Part shown: positions 6,828-15,837 of the stretch, piece by piece | How positions within the stretch are numbered: the first letter of the stretch is position 1 | Layout: every line of letters starts with the position of its first letter | Source of the DNA: a virus | Virus record (IMG/VR): IMGVR_UViG_3300021407_000218 | Span: 1-25,366 of that record | Strand: one strand, 5' to 3' | Length of the DNA: 25,366 nt | Notes under the pieces: generated by a model | Told to the model about the DNA's origin: nothing | Databases searched by the model: none | What the model saw: only the letters and a program-made list of their open reading frames with translations | Translations under genes and position numbers: made by a program

Positions 6828-8770
6828 CGGTTGTAGTACCTACCTTCCAGCAAGTGCTCTGCCGTTCTATAGCCTGCTGCTAACCCAACACCTGTCAAAC
6901 CTGCGCCCACCTTTACGCCCGTCTTGATGCGGTTAGTACGGCGCACGATGTTGTCAGATTGGATCTTTGCCGCGTCTACTTCGTTCAACAGATCGCGGGC
7001 GCGGCCAGGGCCAAGGGCTTCCTGCAAACGTTCATCATCGTGCATGTCGTGCAGATGATCGAACAGCTGTTGGATCTTCAGGCTTTCGGGTGTGCCTACT
7101 CTTCCCGGCGTCACGTCCTGCGGGCGCATCCCATCGGTGTTGTTCCGGATTACCGCTGTCAATTCGTCCAGCGCATCGCTCTGTTGGCGTAGGGCTTCGG
7201 GAGTTTTCGGCGTGGCAACTTGGGCGCGGTCCACATGGCGGAGCAAGTCTTGCGCGTGCCCTTCGCCAAGCGCGGACTGCAATCTCCCGCTGTCATACAT
7301 CGCATTCACGCGGGCTTCTAGCCGCCCTGGATGCACGGTCTCTGGCGTGGCTGGCTCGCCTGCCTGCCGCAGCTCGGGACGCAGGCCCTGCGTGGTCTTG
7401 CGGATGTGGTTCGAAAGTTCCTCTACACCTTTGTGTTGGCGATAGAGGTTATTCGCCTCTTTGATTAGGTCGGGATCTAAGCCTTTCCCGCGCAGCTCTT
7501 TGATCGCCTGTTCCATCGAGGCTTGCTCGGCATTCAGCCGCTCTACCAGGCGGCCCTCTTCCTCGGGATCTGTGCCGGTGACGTTCCGCAGCGCATTATT
7601 TATATTTTTAATTTTTTCGCTATAGGTCTGAAAGCGCCGGCCACCTAGCGCCTCATCGAGTTGTTGATAAGTCCCCTTCGCTTTGTCCTCCAGCGAATCT
7701 GACAGTTTCAAAGCTGCATCGCGGATGGATTGGGGTTCCTCCACTTTTAGATTCATGTCCTCGCCGGACTTGCGGATCACGTCGCGGATTCCCTTTTGCA
7801 GATTGTTTTGCGCTTCCGCCGCCGCTTCTGCGGTCGTCTGTCCAACCGCCGCGGGCTGGCGCAGCGCATTCGACAAGTGCTCAGATACGTCGCGGATCGA
7901 GGGGATGTCATCCGGCAGTGGGACGTTGCGATCGCCCGCAGCGCCTTTGAGGATGCCGCGTATTCCCTGCATCAGATCCTCTTGCACGCCCTGCTGCGCG
8001 GTCGCTCCGGTCCACAGCTCGCGACCTGTGCGGCCTGCGGCACGCACCACACCCGGCAGCTCGGGCACTGCGCCCAACGTGCCGCCGATCGCCGCGCCTT
8101 CCAAGCCCTTTACCGGATCGCCGGTCTGCGCTGTTGTCACCCCTCCGCCAACTGTCGCCCCCTCGGTGCCCGCGACAATGCCCCTTCGCAGCGCATTCAT
8201 CAAGGAAGTATCGCCTTCCACAGTTTTTAAAAAAGGTAAAACCTTCTGCAATCTTTCAGCATAGGAAAGCTCTTTCAAAGCTGCGTCGCCTGTCGCAAAT
8301 TCGGCTAGGCCCTCCATCACCTTTCCGGCCTTCTCGTCCGGTGTAGATCCACCCTCAGCTATCGCCTTCATACGATCTAAAAATCTAAAATGCCTCTCGT
8401 CCGGCGCTTCGCCTGTCACCCCTCTAACTGCCAGATCGCCAAGGCTCGCGGCAGTCCCTATCCCGCCGCGTATCATGCCCGCCACGGTTCTCGTTGTGTA
8501 CCCCTCTGGCCCGCCCATTCCCCCCATCGTGTCTAGGATCTGTTCGGGCAGGCCCTGCGGCACTGGTTTAACCGGCTGCATTGTGCCCGTGCCGGTGCCG
8601 CCTGGTCCTGCTGCGCCTGTTGTTGACGTTTGCCCTGCCGCCATCTGATCGAAGATGGTTCCCCCTCCAGCTCGCGGGGGAGCTGCGGCGGCGGGCGGCG
8701 CAGCTGGCGGCGGCGCATCCCCGCCCGGTGCCTGTCCTGCCGCCATCTGATCGAAAATGGTCGTGCCCAT
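6824..8770 (-). CDS. Large internal virion/ejection protein candidate (gp16 position)
   Basis: This 648-residue protein occupies the T7 gp16 slot, the last of three internal virion protein genes, though it is much shorter than T7 gp16. The N-terminus carries the ten-residue motif TIFDQMAAGQ twice, separated by an Ala/Pro/Gly linker. Then come a Gly-rich segment, a region with small hydrophobic stretches (about 190-245, IVAGTEGATVGGG and GAAIGGTLG) that could insert in membranes, long charged alpha-helical regions (about 300-610), and a Gly-rich hydrophobic C-terminus (GVKVGAGLTGVGLA). No transglycosylase motif is evident. An AAAGG Shine-Dalgarno precedes the ATG. A role in forming the DNA ejection conduit is inferred from synteny and composition, not from sequence identity. 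Confidence 0.7.
   Translation of the reverse strand: MGTTIFDQMAAGQAPGGDAPPPAAPPAAAAPPRAGGGTIFDQMAAGQTSTTGAAGPGGTGTGTMQPVKPVPQGLPEQILDTMGGMGGPEGYTTRTVAGMIRGGIGTAASLGDLAVRGVTGEAPDERHFRFLDRMKAIAEGGSTPDEKAGKVMEGLAEFATGDAALKELSYAERLQKVLPFLKTVEGDTSLMNALRRGIVAGTEGATVGGGVTTAQTGDPVKGLEGAAIGGTLGAVPELPGVVRAAGRTGRELWTGATAQQGVQEDLMQGIRGILKGAAGDRNVPLPDDIPSIRDVSEHLSNALRQPAAVGQTTAEAAAEAQNNLQKGIRDVIRKSGEDMNLKVEEPQSIRDAALKLSDSLEDKAKGTYQQLDEALGGRRFQTYSEKIKNINNALRNVTGTDPEEEGRLVERLNAEQASMEQAIKELRGKGLDPDLIKEANNLYRQHKGVEELSNHIRKTTQGLRPELRQAGEPATPETVHPGRLEARVNAMYDSGRLQSALGEGHAQDLLRHVDRAQVATPKTPEALRQQSDALDELTAVIRNNTDGMRPQDVTPGRVGTPESLKIQQLFDHLHDMHDDERLQEALGPGRARDLLNEVDAAKIQSDNIVRRTNRIKTGVKVGAGLTGVGLAAGYRTAEHLLEGRYYNR
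8634..8761. repeat. Two 26-bp near-identical direct repeats in an ejection-protein gene
   Basis: Copies lie at 8634-8659 and 8736-8761 and differ at one base (GAAGATGGT versus GAAAATGGT). On the minus strand they encode the two TIFDQMAAGQ peptides at the N-terminus of the 648-residue protein. The 76 bases between them encode a low-complexity Ala/Pro/Gly linker. Confidence 0.85.
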
Positions 8771-8782
8771 TTCAAAACCTTT

Positions 8783-10588
8783 CTATTTTGTGACTTGTGA
8801 AACTTGTGGAACTTGCCACCCCTTAGCTTCTGCTGCGGCCTGTGCTTTCTTGGGATCGCCCCCTGAGACATCGAAGAAGATTTGTGCGGTGTTGTGATCT
8901 AGCGCCTTGCCATTGCCCACGGGCAGCGCCGCATCTGCGGACAGTCCCATGTTGTGCATTTCGTTGACGGTGTTCACAAACAGCGTGCGGCGGGAATTTA
9001 AAGCGATTCGCGCATAGCCCCTGATCTGGTCCGGCGTGATTACATCGCCCTCTTTGGCTTCGAGCAATTTCTGCCGTAAATCGTCCAGCCAGCCTCGCGC
9101 CTGCTCATGCTGTTCGATCATGTTCTTTGTGATTCGCACCGATCCACCCATGCCCTTAACCGGCGCTACGCTTAGGCCGATCGCGTTGAATAACCCGGTG
9201 ACCGATTCCGCGCCGGTCATGGGCTTGCCTTGCGAGAGATTGTTAAGCGTGTCCTGAAACTGGTAGGTGGCCGCTTCCGTCGCAGCTAACCCGTCAAAAT
9301 TTCTCTTGAACGCATTCAGCTTCTTGTTGTATTCCTTGATTCCGCCCATGCCTTCAACGTCCGGCTTGAACCCGGTCGCGTCCGGCGTGGCCTCTATCTT
9401 CGCGCCCGCCCGCTTCTCTTCGGCCTCCGCGTTCCGCAGATTCGTTTCGGCCTGTATGTTCCCAAGTGTCGCGTTCTTGGTCTTCACGTCCAGGTCTGCG
9501 ATCCTCCCCGCTACTCTGGCCTGTTCCTCGGCTGTGGTGGTCTTCGCTATCTGCTCGCGTCTTGCCAGCGCCGCGCCTGAGTCAAGAGTCCATTTGTTGT
9601 TGACCATTTCCAGATCGCGTTCTGTGGAGCCCTCGGCCATCGGCACGTTAACCGTGTGCCCGCCCTCTTTGGAATCGTCTTGAACCCATTGCCTGCCGGT
9701 GGTGCCTGCGGGCAGTGGCGCGTCCAGGCGATCGGGCGGGACTTCCCAGAACTGCACCCCTTGCGCGGTGTGAACCGGCATGATGTTGGCATTCTGTGCG
9801 TGCATTTTTAAAACGTTCGGCGCTACGTCTTTCAGCGTGTGCCAGTCGTCGCTTGTGTAGAAACCGGGAAGCGGATGGCCGCCCATCGCCTTGTAACGGT
9901 CCTGCTGTTCATCCGCGAATTTCTCTTTCTCGGCGGTGAACTCGAAGCCTTGGCGATCGTGCGCTAGACTCATCTCCGCGATCTTCATTTGCTGAATCTG
10001 CATGGTGGCCTTGTCGATCTTGGCCTGCCGCTGCATCTGCCATGTTTTCGTTGCTTCCTCGTCCTTCAGCGCATCCGCCTGCTGCCTGTCGTTTATTCCC
10101 CCCTGCACTGAGGCTGCAAAGGCCCTTGCGTGGCCTCCTGGCCCCTGACCGGCTGCTAACCCTCTCCCCGCGCCCTGGAGCGCTGCTGCGCCCACCCTGG
10201 CCCATTGTTGGGCATGTGTCATGGGCGGGTGCTGAATGAACTTGTTGCCGTCCTGGTCGATGTAGACTTCCCCGCCCTGGGTGCCGGTCAGAAACTTGCC
10301 TACCTCGTCTATGACCCCTTGCATCCCGTGGCGTCTCAGCGGCTGGAGAACGACCGGCGCGGCGCTCGGGGTTGCCGGTGCGATACCCTGCGCGGTCTGC
10401 CATGCCTGCGTCTCGGCCTTAGCTGCCGGGTGCGAAGCCGCGATCATGGCATCGCTCGGCGGCGCGGGCGGATTGCTGCCAGTGGTCGGCGGCGGCGAGC
10501 TGGTGCCGCTGTCCGCTGGCGGCGGCGGCGGCGGCGGTGTCGCCGTCGAGGGTCCAACTCCGATGTCTGGTGCGTCTGCGTCTGCCAT
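8783..10588 (-). CDS. Internal virion/ejection protein candidate (gp15 position)
   Basis: This 601-residue protein lies between the gp14-like gene and the gp16-position gene. Residues 1-50 are disordered and Pro-rich (a run of seven Pro encoded by a GGC-type microsatellite on the plus strand). Residues 85-120 hold a small folded-looking segment (GGEVYIDQDGNKFIQHPP). Residues 160-235 and 330-400 are strongly charged, Gln/Ala/Lys-rich helices consistent with coiled coils. The C-terminal third is mainly helical. There is no signal peptide or clear catalytic motif. Long helical proteins in this gene position form the internal core and are ejected with the DNA in T7-like phages. The function here is inferred from position and composition. 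Confidence 0.7.
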   Translation of the reverse strand: MADADAPDIGVGPSTATPPPPPPPADSGTSSPPPTTGSNPPAPPSDAMIAASHPAAKAETQAWQTAQGIAPATPSAAPVVLQPLRRHGMQGVIDEVGKFLTGTQGGEVYIDQDGNKFIQHPPMTHAQQWARVGAAALQGAGRGLAAGQGPGGHARAFAASVQGGINDRQQADALKDEEATKTWQMQRQAKIDKATMQIQQMKIAEMSLAHDRQGFEFTAEKEKFADEQQDRYKAMGGHPLPGFYTSDDWHTLKDVAPNVLKMHAQNANIMPVHTAQGVQFWEVPPDRLDAPLPAGTTGRQWVQDDSKEGGHTVNVPMAEGSTERDLEMVNNKWTLDSGAALARREQIAKTTTAEEQARVAGRIADLDVKTKNATLGNIQAETNLRNAEAEEKRAGAKIEATPDATGFKPDVEGMGGIKEYNKKLNAFKRNFDGLAATEAATYQFQDTLNNLSQGKPMTGAESVTGLFNAIGLSVAPVKGMGGSVRITKNMIEQHEQARGWLDDLRQKLLEAKEGDVITPDQIRGYARIALNSRRTLFVNTVNEMHNMGLSADAALPVGNGKALDHNTAQIFFDVSGGDPKKAQAAAEAKGWQVPQVSQVTK

Positions 10589-10677
10589 AGTCCCGCCTTA
10601 GATGTATTCAGAGCCTGAATTTTGGGTCGCTTGATAAACCCCTTGATAACCGCTTGTATCAGCGCCGCTCCCCGGCG
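10589..10677 (-). promoter_or_regulatory. Gap with hairpin, direct repeat and dyad between ejection genes
   Basis: This 89-base gap is unusually long for the tail operon. It contains three small structures: a GC-rich hairpin starting at the upstream gene's stop (arms AGCGCCG 10661-10667 and CGGCGCT 10673-10679), a direct repeat CTTGATAA at 10630-10637 and 10642-10649, and a dyad ATTCAG-AGC-CTGAAT at 10606-10620. No T-run follows the hairpin, so it is more likely an RNA processing or stability element than a terminator. The dyad could be a protein-binding site. No convincing sigma-70 promoter is visible. Confidence 0.35.
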
Positions 10678-11280
10678 CTAGGCTCCCCCCAGGGCCATCC
10701 CTCCTATCTCGCCCGCCGCTCCGATCGCCGCATTGATCCAACTGTTGTTTTCCTGCGCGATCTGGTTTGCCGTCGAAGCCGCCGCACCCCCGGCGCTGGT
10801 GGCCGCCCCGGAGAAGCTAACCGGGCTTACCATCTGCGCGGTTGTGTTCATCCCCTGCGCCGCATTCAGCCAGTTTTGATAGCCCTGCGTGTATGACGAC
10901 TGCGTAATCCCTAGCCGCTGGCTGGCCTCCTGGCTGGCGGCGCTAGACGCCAGCTCTCCCTTGATCGTCGCCGTGGCCCCGCTCGGGATCGCGATGTTTC
11001 CGCCGCCCTGCGCGGCCAGCTGTTCGCCCACCGCTTGCGCGGCCTGCCCGTAGTTCTGCGCGGTCTGGTCGGTAACCTGGGTATTCAGGTTGGCTTTTTC
11101 TTCCGGCGAGAATCCCTCCTGGTCCGGCCCTTTGGCGAAGATCGGCGCATATACGGAGCGCATCTGCGCGAGAATGTCTTGATCCTGACCCCAGGATGTC
11201 TGCTGTTCCTGCATAGCCTCAGACATGAACTGCTGCTGCTGCTGCTCGATCTGCGTCTGTTGTGGAGCTGCGCCGCACAT
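10678..11280 (-). CDS. gp14-like internal virion protein
   Basis: This 200-residue protein begins MCGAAPQQ. T7 gp14, the outer-membrane ejection pore protein, begins MCWAA and is almost the same length (196 residues). The protein is Gln/Ala/Ser-rich and largely helical, with a poly-Gln stretch near residues 13-17 and a small Gly/Ala-rich hydrophobic C-terminus (INAAIGAAGEIGGMAL). It is the first of three consecutive internal virion candidates and follows a gp13-like gene, as in T7. Sequence similarity beyond the N-terminus is not obvious, so assignment rests on the start motif, length and synteny. A GGGG Shine-Dalgarno precedes the ATG. Confidence 0.7.
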   Translation of the reverse strand: MCGAAPQQTQIEQQQQQFMSEAMQEQQTSWGQDQDILAQMRSVYAPIFAKGPDQEGFSPEEKANLNTQVTDQTAQNYGQAAQAVGEQLAAQGGGNIAIPSGATATIKGELASSAASQEASQRLGITQSSYTQGYQNWLNAAQGMNTTAQMVSPVSFSGAATSAGGAAASTANQIAQENNSWINAAIGAAGEIGGMALGGA

Positions 11281-11282
11281 AG

Positions 11283-11735
11283 TCAGACCCCGATTTCTTT
11301 CTCCAACCTAAAATCTTTAGTTTTCGAGAAATTTAGTTTTTTCATCGCGAACGAGACCAGGCCCTGAGAGTGACTGTCAAAAGCCAGATGACTAACCCCG
11401 TGGTCGCGCAGCTTCCCTTCTAGCCAGTCCAGCCCCACCATCAGCGCCCGCCCTACTCTCAGCGCCTGATCGCGTGTGTATTCGGGCGCAAATTGGATGT
11501 GAATGTCTACCGAATTTGCATCCATCTGGTGCAGCTTCAGAAAGAAGACTCGCCCCTGGCCATCGAGAAGCACGTAACTATCACGGGTCGCGGTTTGTTC
11601 CAGCCAGAAGTCCGGCGCGGTTAAATCCTTGTGGTCGGGATCGGCCAGCGTCCAGTTAATCGCAAACGTGCGATCGGTCTCGTCAACCGGCCTCAGCATA
11701 TAGCGATCAAAGTGGAATGTGCGGCTGGCGCTCAT
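11283..11735 (-). CDS. gp13-like GNAT-fold protein
   Basis: This 150-residue protein has the strand and helix pattern of GNAT acetyltransferases: a beta region DSYVLLDGQGRVFFLKLHQ (53-70), VDIHIQFAPEYT (76-87), a helix ALRVGRALMVGLDWLEG (91-107), and a final HLAFDSHSQ (116-124) followed by FAMKKLNF and a closing strand. In T7-like phages, gp13 upstream of gp14 is a GNAT-like protein (DUF2833) involved in virion assembly. The same position here supports that call. The acetyl-CoA-binding Q/RxxGxG/A loop is only partly present (LRVGRALM), so activity is uncertain. Its ATG overlaps the previous stop, with a GGAGG Shine-Dalgarno. An AT-rich patch covers the last codons (about 11305-11345). Confidence 0.7.
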   Translation of the reverse strand: MSASRTFHFDRYMLRPVDETDRTFAINWTLADPDHKDLTAPDFWLEQTATRDSYVLLDGQGRVFFLKLHQMDANSVDIHIQFAPEYTRDQALRVGRALMVGLDWLEGKLRDHGVSHLAFDSHSQGLVSFAMKKLNFSKTKDFRLEKEIGV

Positions 11736-11962
11736 GGCAGGATCGACCTCCGTGTAGGCACGATGGTTTTCCCGTAAAACTGGCGGGTGATGCCGTCAAC
11801 GTCCGTGGACATGGCGGGCAGCGACGAAATAAAAACCGGGCTTAGTTTTAAATGCTGCGGCAGATCGGGCGGCATCTGCGGCGGCGGCTGCACGGGCAGC
11901 GGCGCTGTTATCCGGCGCATGTTCGACGTGTCCACAGCTCGGCTTTGTGCGGGGGTTGGCAT
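11732..11962 (-). CDS. Small Pro-rich protein of unknown function
   Basis: This 76-residue protein is Pro-rich in the middle (APLPVQPPPQMPPDLPQ) and has no membrane segment or Cys motif. Its ATG overlaps the TAA of the large tail protein (TAATG), and its stop overlaps the ATG of the gp13-like gene, so it belongs to the tail operon. I do not recognise it. A small tail-assembly or connector role is possible but not shown. Confidence 0.6.
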   Translation of the reverse strand: MPTPAQSRAVDTSNMRRITAPLPVQPPPQMPPDLPQHLKLSPVFISSLPAMSTDVDGITRQFYGKTIVPTRRSILP

Positions 11963-14900
11963 TATCCGGGTTGCTCCTTCCGTTCTCCGTACTTCGCGCC
12001 GTAGATGGCGTGCGACAACAGCTCGTCGCCTTCCGCCTGGTCCGGCCAGCTAATCAGGATCTGGCAGTGCGTGCATTTCGGGCATTCTCCGTCCTGGCTG
12101 GTAACGTAGCGATCGGAGTAAAGCGTCTCCGATGCGGAGAGGGTCGGCGGGTCCACGCTGGTGTAGTCCAGCATGTCAAATGAAATCGTGGCGGATTCCG
12201 CTATCTCGTCGTAGAGCATCCCCACCTGGGGCCGATCGCCGGTCAGAATCGAGTCCAGCTCGATGTGCGCGACCTCCGCGACTTCGCCGGTCTGACACAA
12301 CACCACGTTGCCTAAAACTCCGTAGCAATTCCCCTCCCCATAGGTCTTGCCGTTGTCCGTGAACACCGAAGTATCCCGCATCAGGATTTGCCCGGTCCCC
12401 TCGGCGTATGAGACTGTGCCGGTCTCGGGGACGGCGGGCGTTATCTCGGGTAGCAAGCTCTTGACCTGGTTTAGCAGGATGCGATTGCCGGAATAGCCAA
12501 CAAGAATGAACGACTGCCCGTTGAGCGCGGGCACGGTGGTAAGCCCGTTGAGCGTGACCGTGATTAACGGGTCCACCAGCGGCGCATCGAGAGTAAGCGT
12601 GATCGTCGCCAGAGGATTGTCTGAGGGGTCACTGGCAAAGCCAATCAGGATTTGAATTTCCTGTATGTTTCGCGTGCCCGAATCGTTGGGGCCTACTAAC
12701 AATTCCCATTGCCCGGTGGCTACTTCCACGCTCTGCACGGCGCTGGTGCCGCCTACGATCGCCGCGAACGGCGACCAGAGAAAACCCGTTTCAGGCGGCG
12801 CAACCGGCGAGTATCTAAACCAGCCCACCGCACCATCCGCAACATAGAGCGCGGTATCTCCCGATTTCTTCTCGTGCCAAGTGACATAGGTTGTCGCTGG
12901 ATCGAAAAGCGTATCCTCAAAACCTCCGGTGCTCATCTGCGTAAACTGGTCCCCGATCGGGAAGCCATATTCGACGTAGCCAGCTCCGGGGTCCAGCTCT
13001 GCCCCCTTTTGATTATTTGTAAAAAGATAAAAAGTAGAACCCACAACTTCTATAGCGTCATAATTTAAAACCCCTAAATTTTTCATGTAGACAACCGGGT
13101 AGAACGGCTCCGCAGCCGTGCCGTTGCCCAGGATGGCGTACACGTTCGCGGTGCCGAAGACCAACAGCGCCGCATCGTTGGTCACCGATGAGACCAGGCG
13201 GGTTAATTTCTCGGAGAACTGCAACACGTTATTGCCGGGGAAAGCCGTTAGCCCGTTGCCTACAACCGTGTCCGGCCCGCCGCTCCAGATCACTTGCGAG
13301 CCGTTGCTAATCATCCAGACACGCTGCAAGTGATATTCCGGCGCGGTAGCGCCCACGGGCGGCGGGTTGTTCGCGCCTATGGCATTCAGGGGAGCTGAAA
13401 TCAAAGGATTGAGCGCGGCGCTGGTCGGGTCGGTGTCTACGAATGTCCAGCTGGTTGCACTGCCGGGGATCGGGTTGGGGATCGAGGCACGAAACACCAT
13501 CACCGCGCCGCCCTGGTCGGTGCGCCAGATCCAAATTTGATCGCATTGCGGATCTGCCGGACTGTTCCCTATGACGTTCACAGAGAAGCCGCCAGCTGGC
13601 CCCAGGATGCCGTTAGGGATAACCGCTGCCGGTGACGCGGTAGTTATGCTGCCGTCCACACAATGAAACGAGTAGGCGTATTGAAACCCGCCCGTGCAAA
13701 GCACTGAGCCAGGGCCTGCACACGTCCAGGTCAGATCCGCGTCGAATACAACCCCGCCTACTGTAGTGCTCCAGACTGGCTCCGTCGCGCCGCTGGTGCT
13801 GGGCACGCTCGACGGTGCGCCCACGGGTGCGCCGGTCGTGCATATCTGCAAATTGCCGTTGCTGTCGAGGATCGCGGTATCTAGAAACGTGTAGGTGTAG
13901 GGCGACCATGTTCCCAGATTCCCGCAGTTCGTCCAGAGGATCGTGTTCCCGTCCTGCGTGACGCCCTGAAACTTCCCTGACCATGTTGGCTGCGTCGAGC
14001 CGGTGCGCCCAAGGTTGTTAACCCCGCTTACGACTTCTATGTTTTCGTTGGCATCGAAAACGGGATACCACACTGACGGACTGCTCAAGGGTTGCCAGTA
14101 GGTAAGATTCGACGGCGTGTTGAGGATCGGCGCGGAGGTTGGGCCTGCCAACGACAAATTTTGCACCGCTGGCCCCTGACACATCCATGTCACCGTCCCG
14201 TCTGTTGTGCTTCTGCCGGTGTTTTGCCATGCTGGAGCGGTTGAGCCGCTGAGTCCTCCGTTGCTCGCCCTGCCGCCGCCAAATCCTGAGTCGGTTATCA
14301 CTCCGGTTGCGGGACCGTAGTAGAGGAAATACGTGCCGTTCGTGAGCGGAGTTAGCCCGAATTGCGCCGGTAGGTTGGGGTCATAGGGCAACCGCTGCCC
14401 GTTCAACTGTGTGAAGCTCGTCATGCCCCCGAACTGCACATTACCGCCTGGGGTCCATTGCGGCGAGGGGGTAGTCCAGATGACTAGCAAGACATAGTGC
14501 GGTGACAAGCCCCCGGTAGAAAGCACCTGCACGCTTTGCACTTGTAGGCTGGCCGCCGCGTTGCTGATGACCTCTTGAATGTTGCCGCTGGGGTCAACTA
14601 TGAAATCGCCGCCGTTGTACTGCGTGTTCGGCTGCCATGTCTTCGCGGCTTGCGTCCATTTCATTTGCTGTAGGTCGTTGGTCATTATCAGCTGCGTACC
14701 AACACCCAGAAAGCGCGTGCGGCCCGCGTTGGGCGGCTTGCCGAAAAGCGATGTACCGGCAGGGTGCCCCGCTGTCACGTCCCAGACTTGACTTAGGGAA
14801 TCGCCCAGAATGACGACTTGCTGCACGTTGCTTTGAATATATTTAAAACTATAAAAACTAAAAATAGGAGGGTAGTAATTCGGGTTATAGACGATCAGCC

Positions 14901-15126
14901 CCGCCCGTCTCTGAAATGTGAGCTTGGCGGTAATCTCGCGATTCAGCCCGTCGATCAGCGAATCAAAGCGCGAGGCCCCATAGAACTTGCCATACAGGTA
15001 CGGCACGGCGGCGTCACGTAGCGGGCTGCGCTGCGTCCACAGCCCGGTGATGTAGCGATCCATCGACAGCGGCGCGTACTGCGTCGGCTCATGGGCTACG
15101 CCCGCAGTTTCCAGAGGCCCAGACAT
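11962..15126 (-). CDS. Large tail tubular (gp12-like) protein
   Basis: This 1054-residue protein lies in the T7 gp12 (tubular B, nozzle) slot. The N-terminus has YITGLWTQRSPLRDAA (25-40) then DSLIDGLNREITAKL and RRAG (55-75), a pattern common at the start of nozzle-type tail proteins. The middle is beta-rich, with repeated short segments such as PTWSGK, TAPAWQNTG and EPVWSTTVGG followed by a WTC-like or WMCQG strand, suggesting repeated beta modules on the outside of the tail. The C-terminus has a Cys cluster (ECPKCTHC) and the segment DELLSHAIYGAKYG. T7 gp12 is 794 residues, so this is longer. A good AAGGGG Shine-Dalgarno precedes the ATG, which overlaps the upstream TAA (TAAATG). Confidence 0.75.
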   Translation of the reverse strand: MSGPLETAGVAHEPTQYAPLSMDRYITGLWTQRSPLRDAAVPYLYGKFYGASRFDSLIDGLNREITAKLTFQRRAGLIVYNPNYYPPIFSFYSFKYIQSNVQQVVILGDSLSQVWDVTAGHPAGTSLFGKPPNAGRTRFLGVGTQLIMTNDLQQMKWTQAAKTWQPNTQYNGGDFIVDPSGNIQEVISNAAASLQVQSVQVLSTGGLSPHYVLLVIWTTPSPQWTPGGNVQFGGMTSFTQLNGQRLPYDPNLPAQFGLTPLTNGTYFLYYGPATGVITDSGFGGGRASNGGLSGSTAPAWQNTGRSTTDGTVTWMCQGPAVQNLSLAGPTSAPILNTPSNLTYWQPLSSPSVWYPVFDANENIEVVSGVNNLGRTGSTQPTWSGKFQGVTQDGNTILWTNCGNLGTWSPYTYTFLDTAILDSNGNLQICTTGAPVGAPSSVPSTSGATEPVWSTTVGGVVFDADLTWTCAGPGSVLCTGGFQYAYSFHCVDGSITTASPAAVIPNGILGPAGGFSVNVIGNSPADPQCDQIWIWRTDQGGAVMVFRASIPNPIPGSATSWTFVDTDPTSAALNPLISAPLNAIGANNPPPVGATAPEYHLQRVWMISNGSQVIWSGGPDTVVGNGLTAFPGNNVLQFSEKLTRLVSSVTNDAALLVFGTANVYAILGNGTAAEPFYPVVYMKNLGVLNYDAIEVVGSTFYLFTNNQKGAELDPGAGYVEYGFPIGDQFTQMSTGGFEDTLFDPATTYVTWHEKKSGDTALYVADGAVGWFRYSPVAPPETGFLWSPFAAIVGGTSAVQSVEVATGQWELLVGPNDSGTRNIQEIQILIGFASDPSDNPLATITLTLDAPLVDPLITVTLNGLTTVPALNGQSFILVGYSGNRILLNQVKSLLPEITPAVPETGTVSYAEGTGQILMRDTSVFTDNGKTYGEGNCYGVLGNVVLCQTGEVAEVAHIELDSILTGDRPQVGMLYDEIAESATISFDMLDYTSVDPPTLSASETLYSDRYVTSQDGECPKCTHCQILISWPDQAEGDELLSHAIYGAKYGERKEQPG

Positions 15127-15828
15127 TTAGGTGCCCCTTCCCGCTGTGCCCTGTTGGGTCGCGGCCTGCGAGCGCATAACCGTTCGCGTCATGTTCATCC
15201 AGTTGGACAGGAACAGATCTCGCGCCTGGTCATCGAGACCGTCTTGCAAGGAGAGAATGCGAGCCAAAAACCAGCGCTCGAAAACAGGGAAGCGCGAGTC
15301 ATTCACCAGTAAACTTAAAAAAGCTAAAAACCCAAGATTGTAAACATGGGCGAAATAATCGGGGACCACATCCCACATCGAAGCCGGGGAGCTGATGAGA
15401 CCAGGGCTGCGTTGATAGTCGCCCGCGACCGTGTACACCGCATCGGGCGTGTTCTTCACGCGAAAGGTTATCGTTCCCTGGTTGTCGTTGTACTGCGGCG
15501 CTATCAGTGTCGGGCGGCTTTGCGTCGAGTCTTTGCCCAGAGATATAGCCCCGTTGAGCGCGAAGTTTTTCCCGGTTGAATCGCTGATCCATTGCGTCTC
15601 GATGAATCCAAAATCGGGAATCGGAACGGGGTAATCGGTGAGGCCGGTCTGAGTAGGGAACTGGAAGCTACGGCGATTGAAGGGCCAGCGGAACGGCGGC
15701 GCGAGGATGGTTTGCAGCACCAGGTTGCCCGCGAAAATTCCCGGCTCCTGGCCGTTGACATAGATCGGCTGGTTTTTTAAATATGGCCGGACGAAGTTTG
15801 CCGAATTTTGTACAGTCAGCGTGACCAT
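15127..15828 (-). CDS. Tail or head-closure structural protein
   Basis: This 233-residue protein has an N-terminal beta region (KNQPIYVNGQEPGIFAGN, 18-35) followed by LQTILAPPFRWPFNRRSF, a pattern typical of structural proteins encoded beside nozzle proteins in podovirus-like phages. The C-terminal third is helical (FAHVYNLGFLAFLSLLVND, then FERWFLARILSLQDGL). It has no membrane or signal sequence; the FLAFLSLL stretch is part of a soluble helix and is encoded by an AT-rich codon burst (15309-15330). It sits between the gp11-position and gp12-position genes, with an AGGT-type Shine-Dalgarno. The exact role is unknown. Confidence 0.65.
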   Translation of the reverse strand: MVTLTVQNSANFVRPYLKNQPIYVNGQEPGIFAGNLVLQTILAPPFRWPFNRRSFQFPTQTGLTDYPVPIPDFGFIETQWISDSTGKNFALNGAISLGKDSTQSRPTLIAPQYNDNQGTITFRVKNTPDAVYTVAGDYQRSPGLISSPASMWDVVPDYFAHVYNLGFLAFLSLLVNDSRFPVFERWFLARILSLQDGLDDQARDLFLSNWMNMTRTVMRSQAATQQGTAGRGT

Positions 15829-15837
15829 GACGGCTAC

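Noticed and set aside
10519-10545. GGC-type microsatellite as a regulatory repeat
   Set aside because: It encodes the poly-Pro run at the start of the gp15-position protein, which explains it as low-complexity coding sequence.
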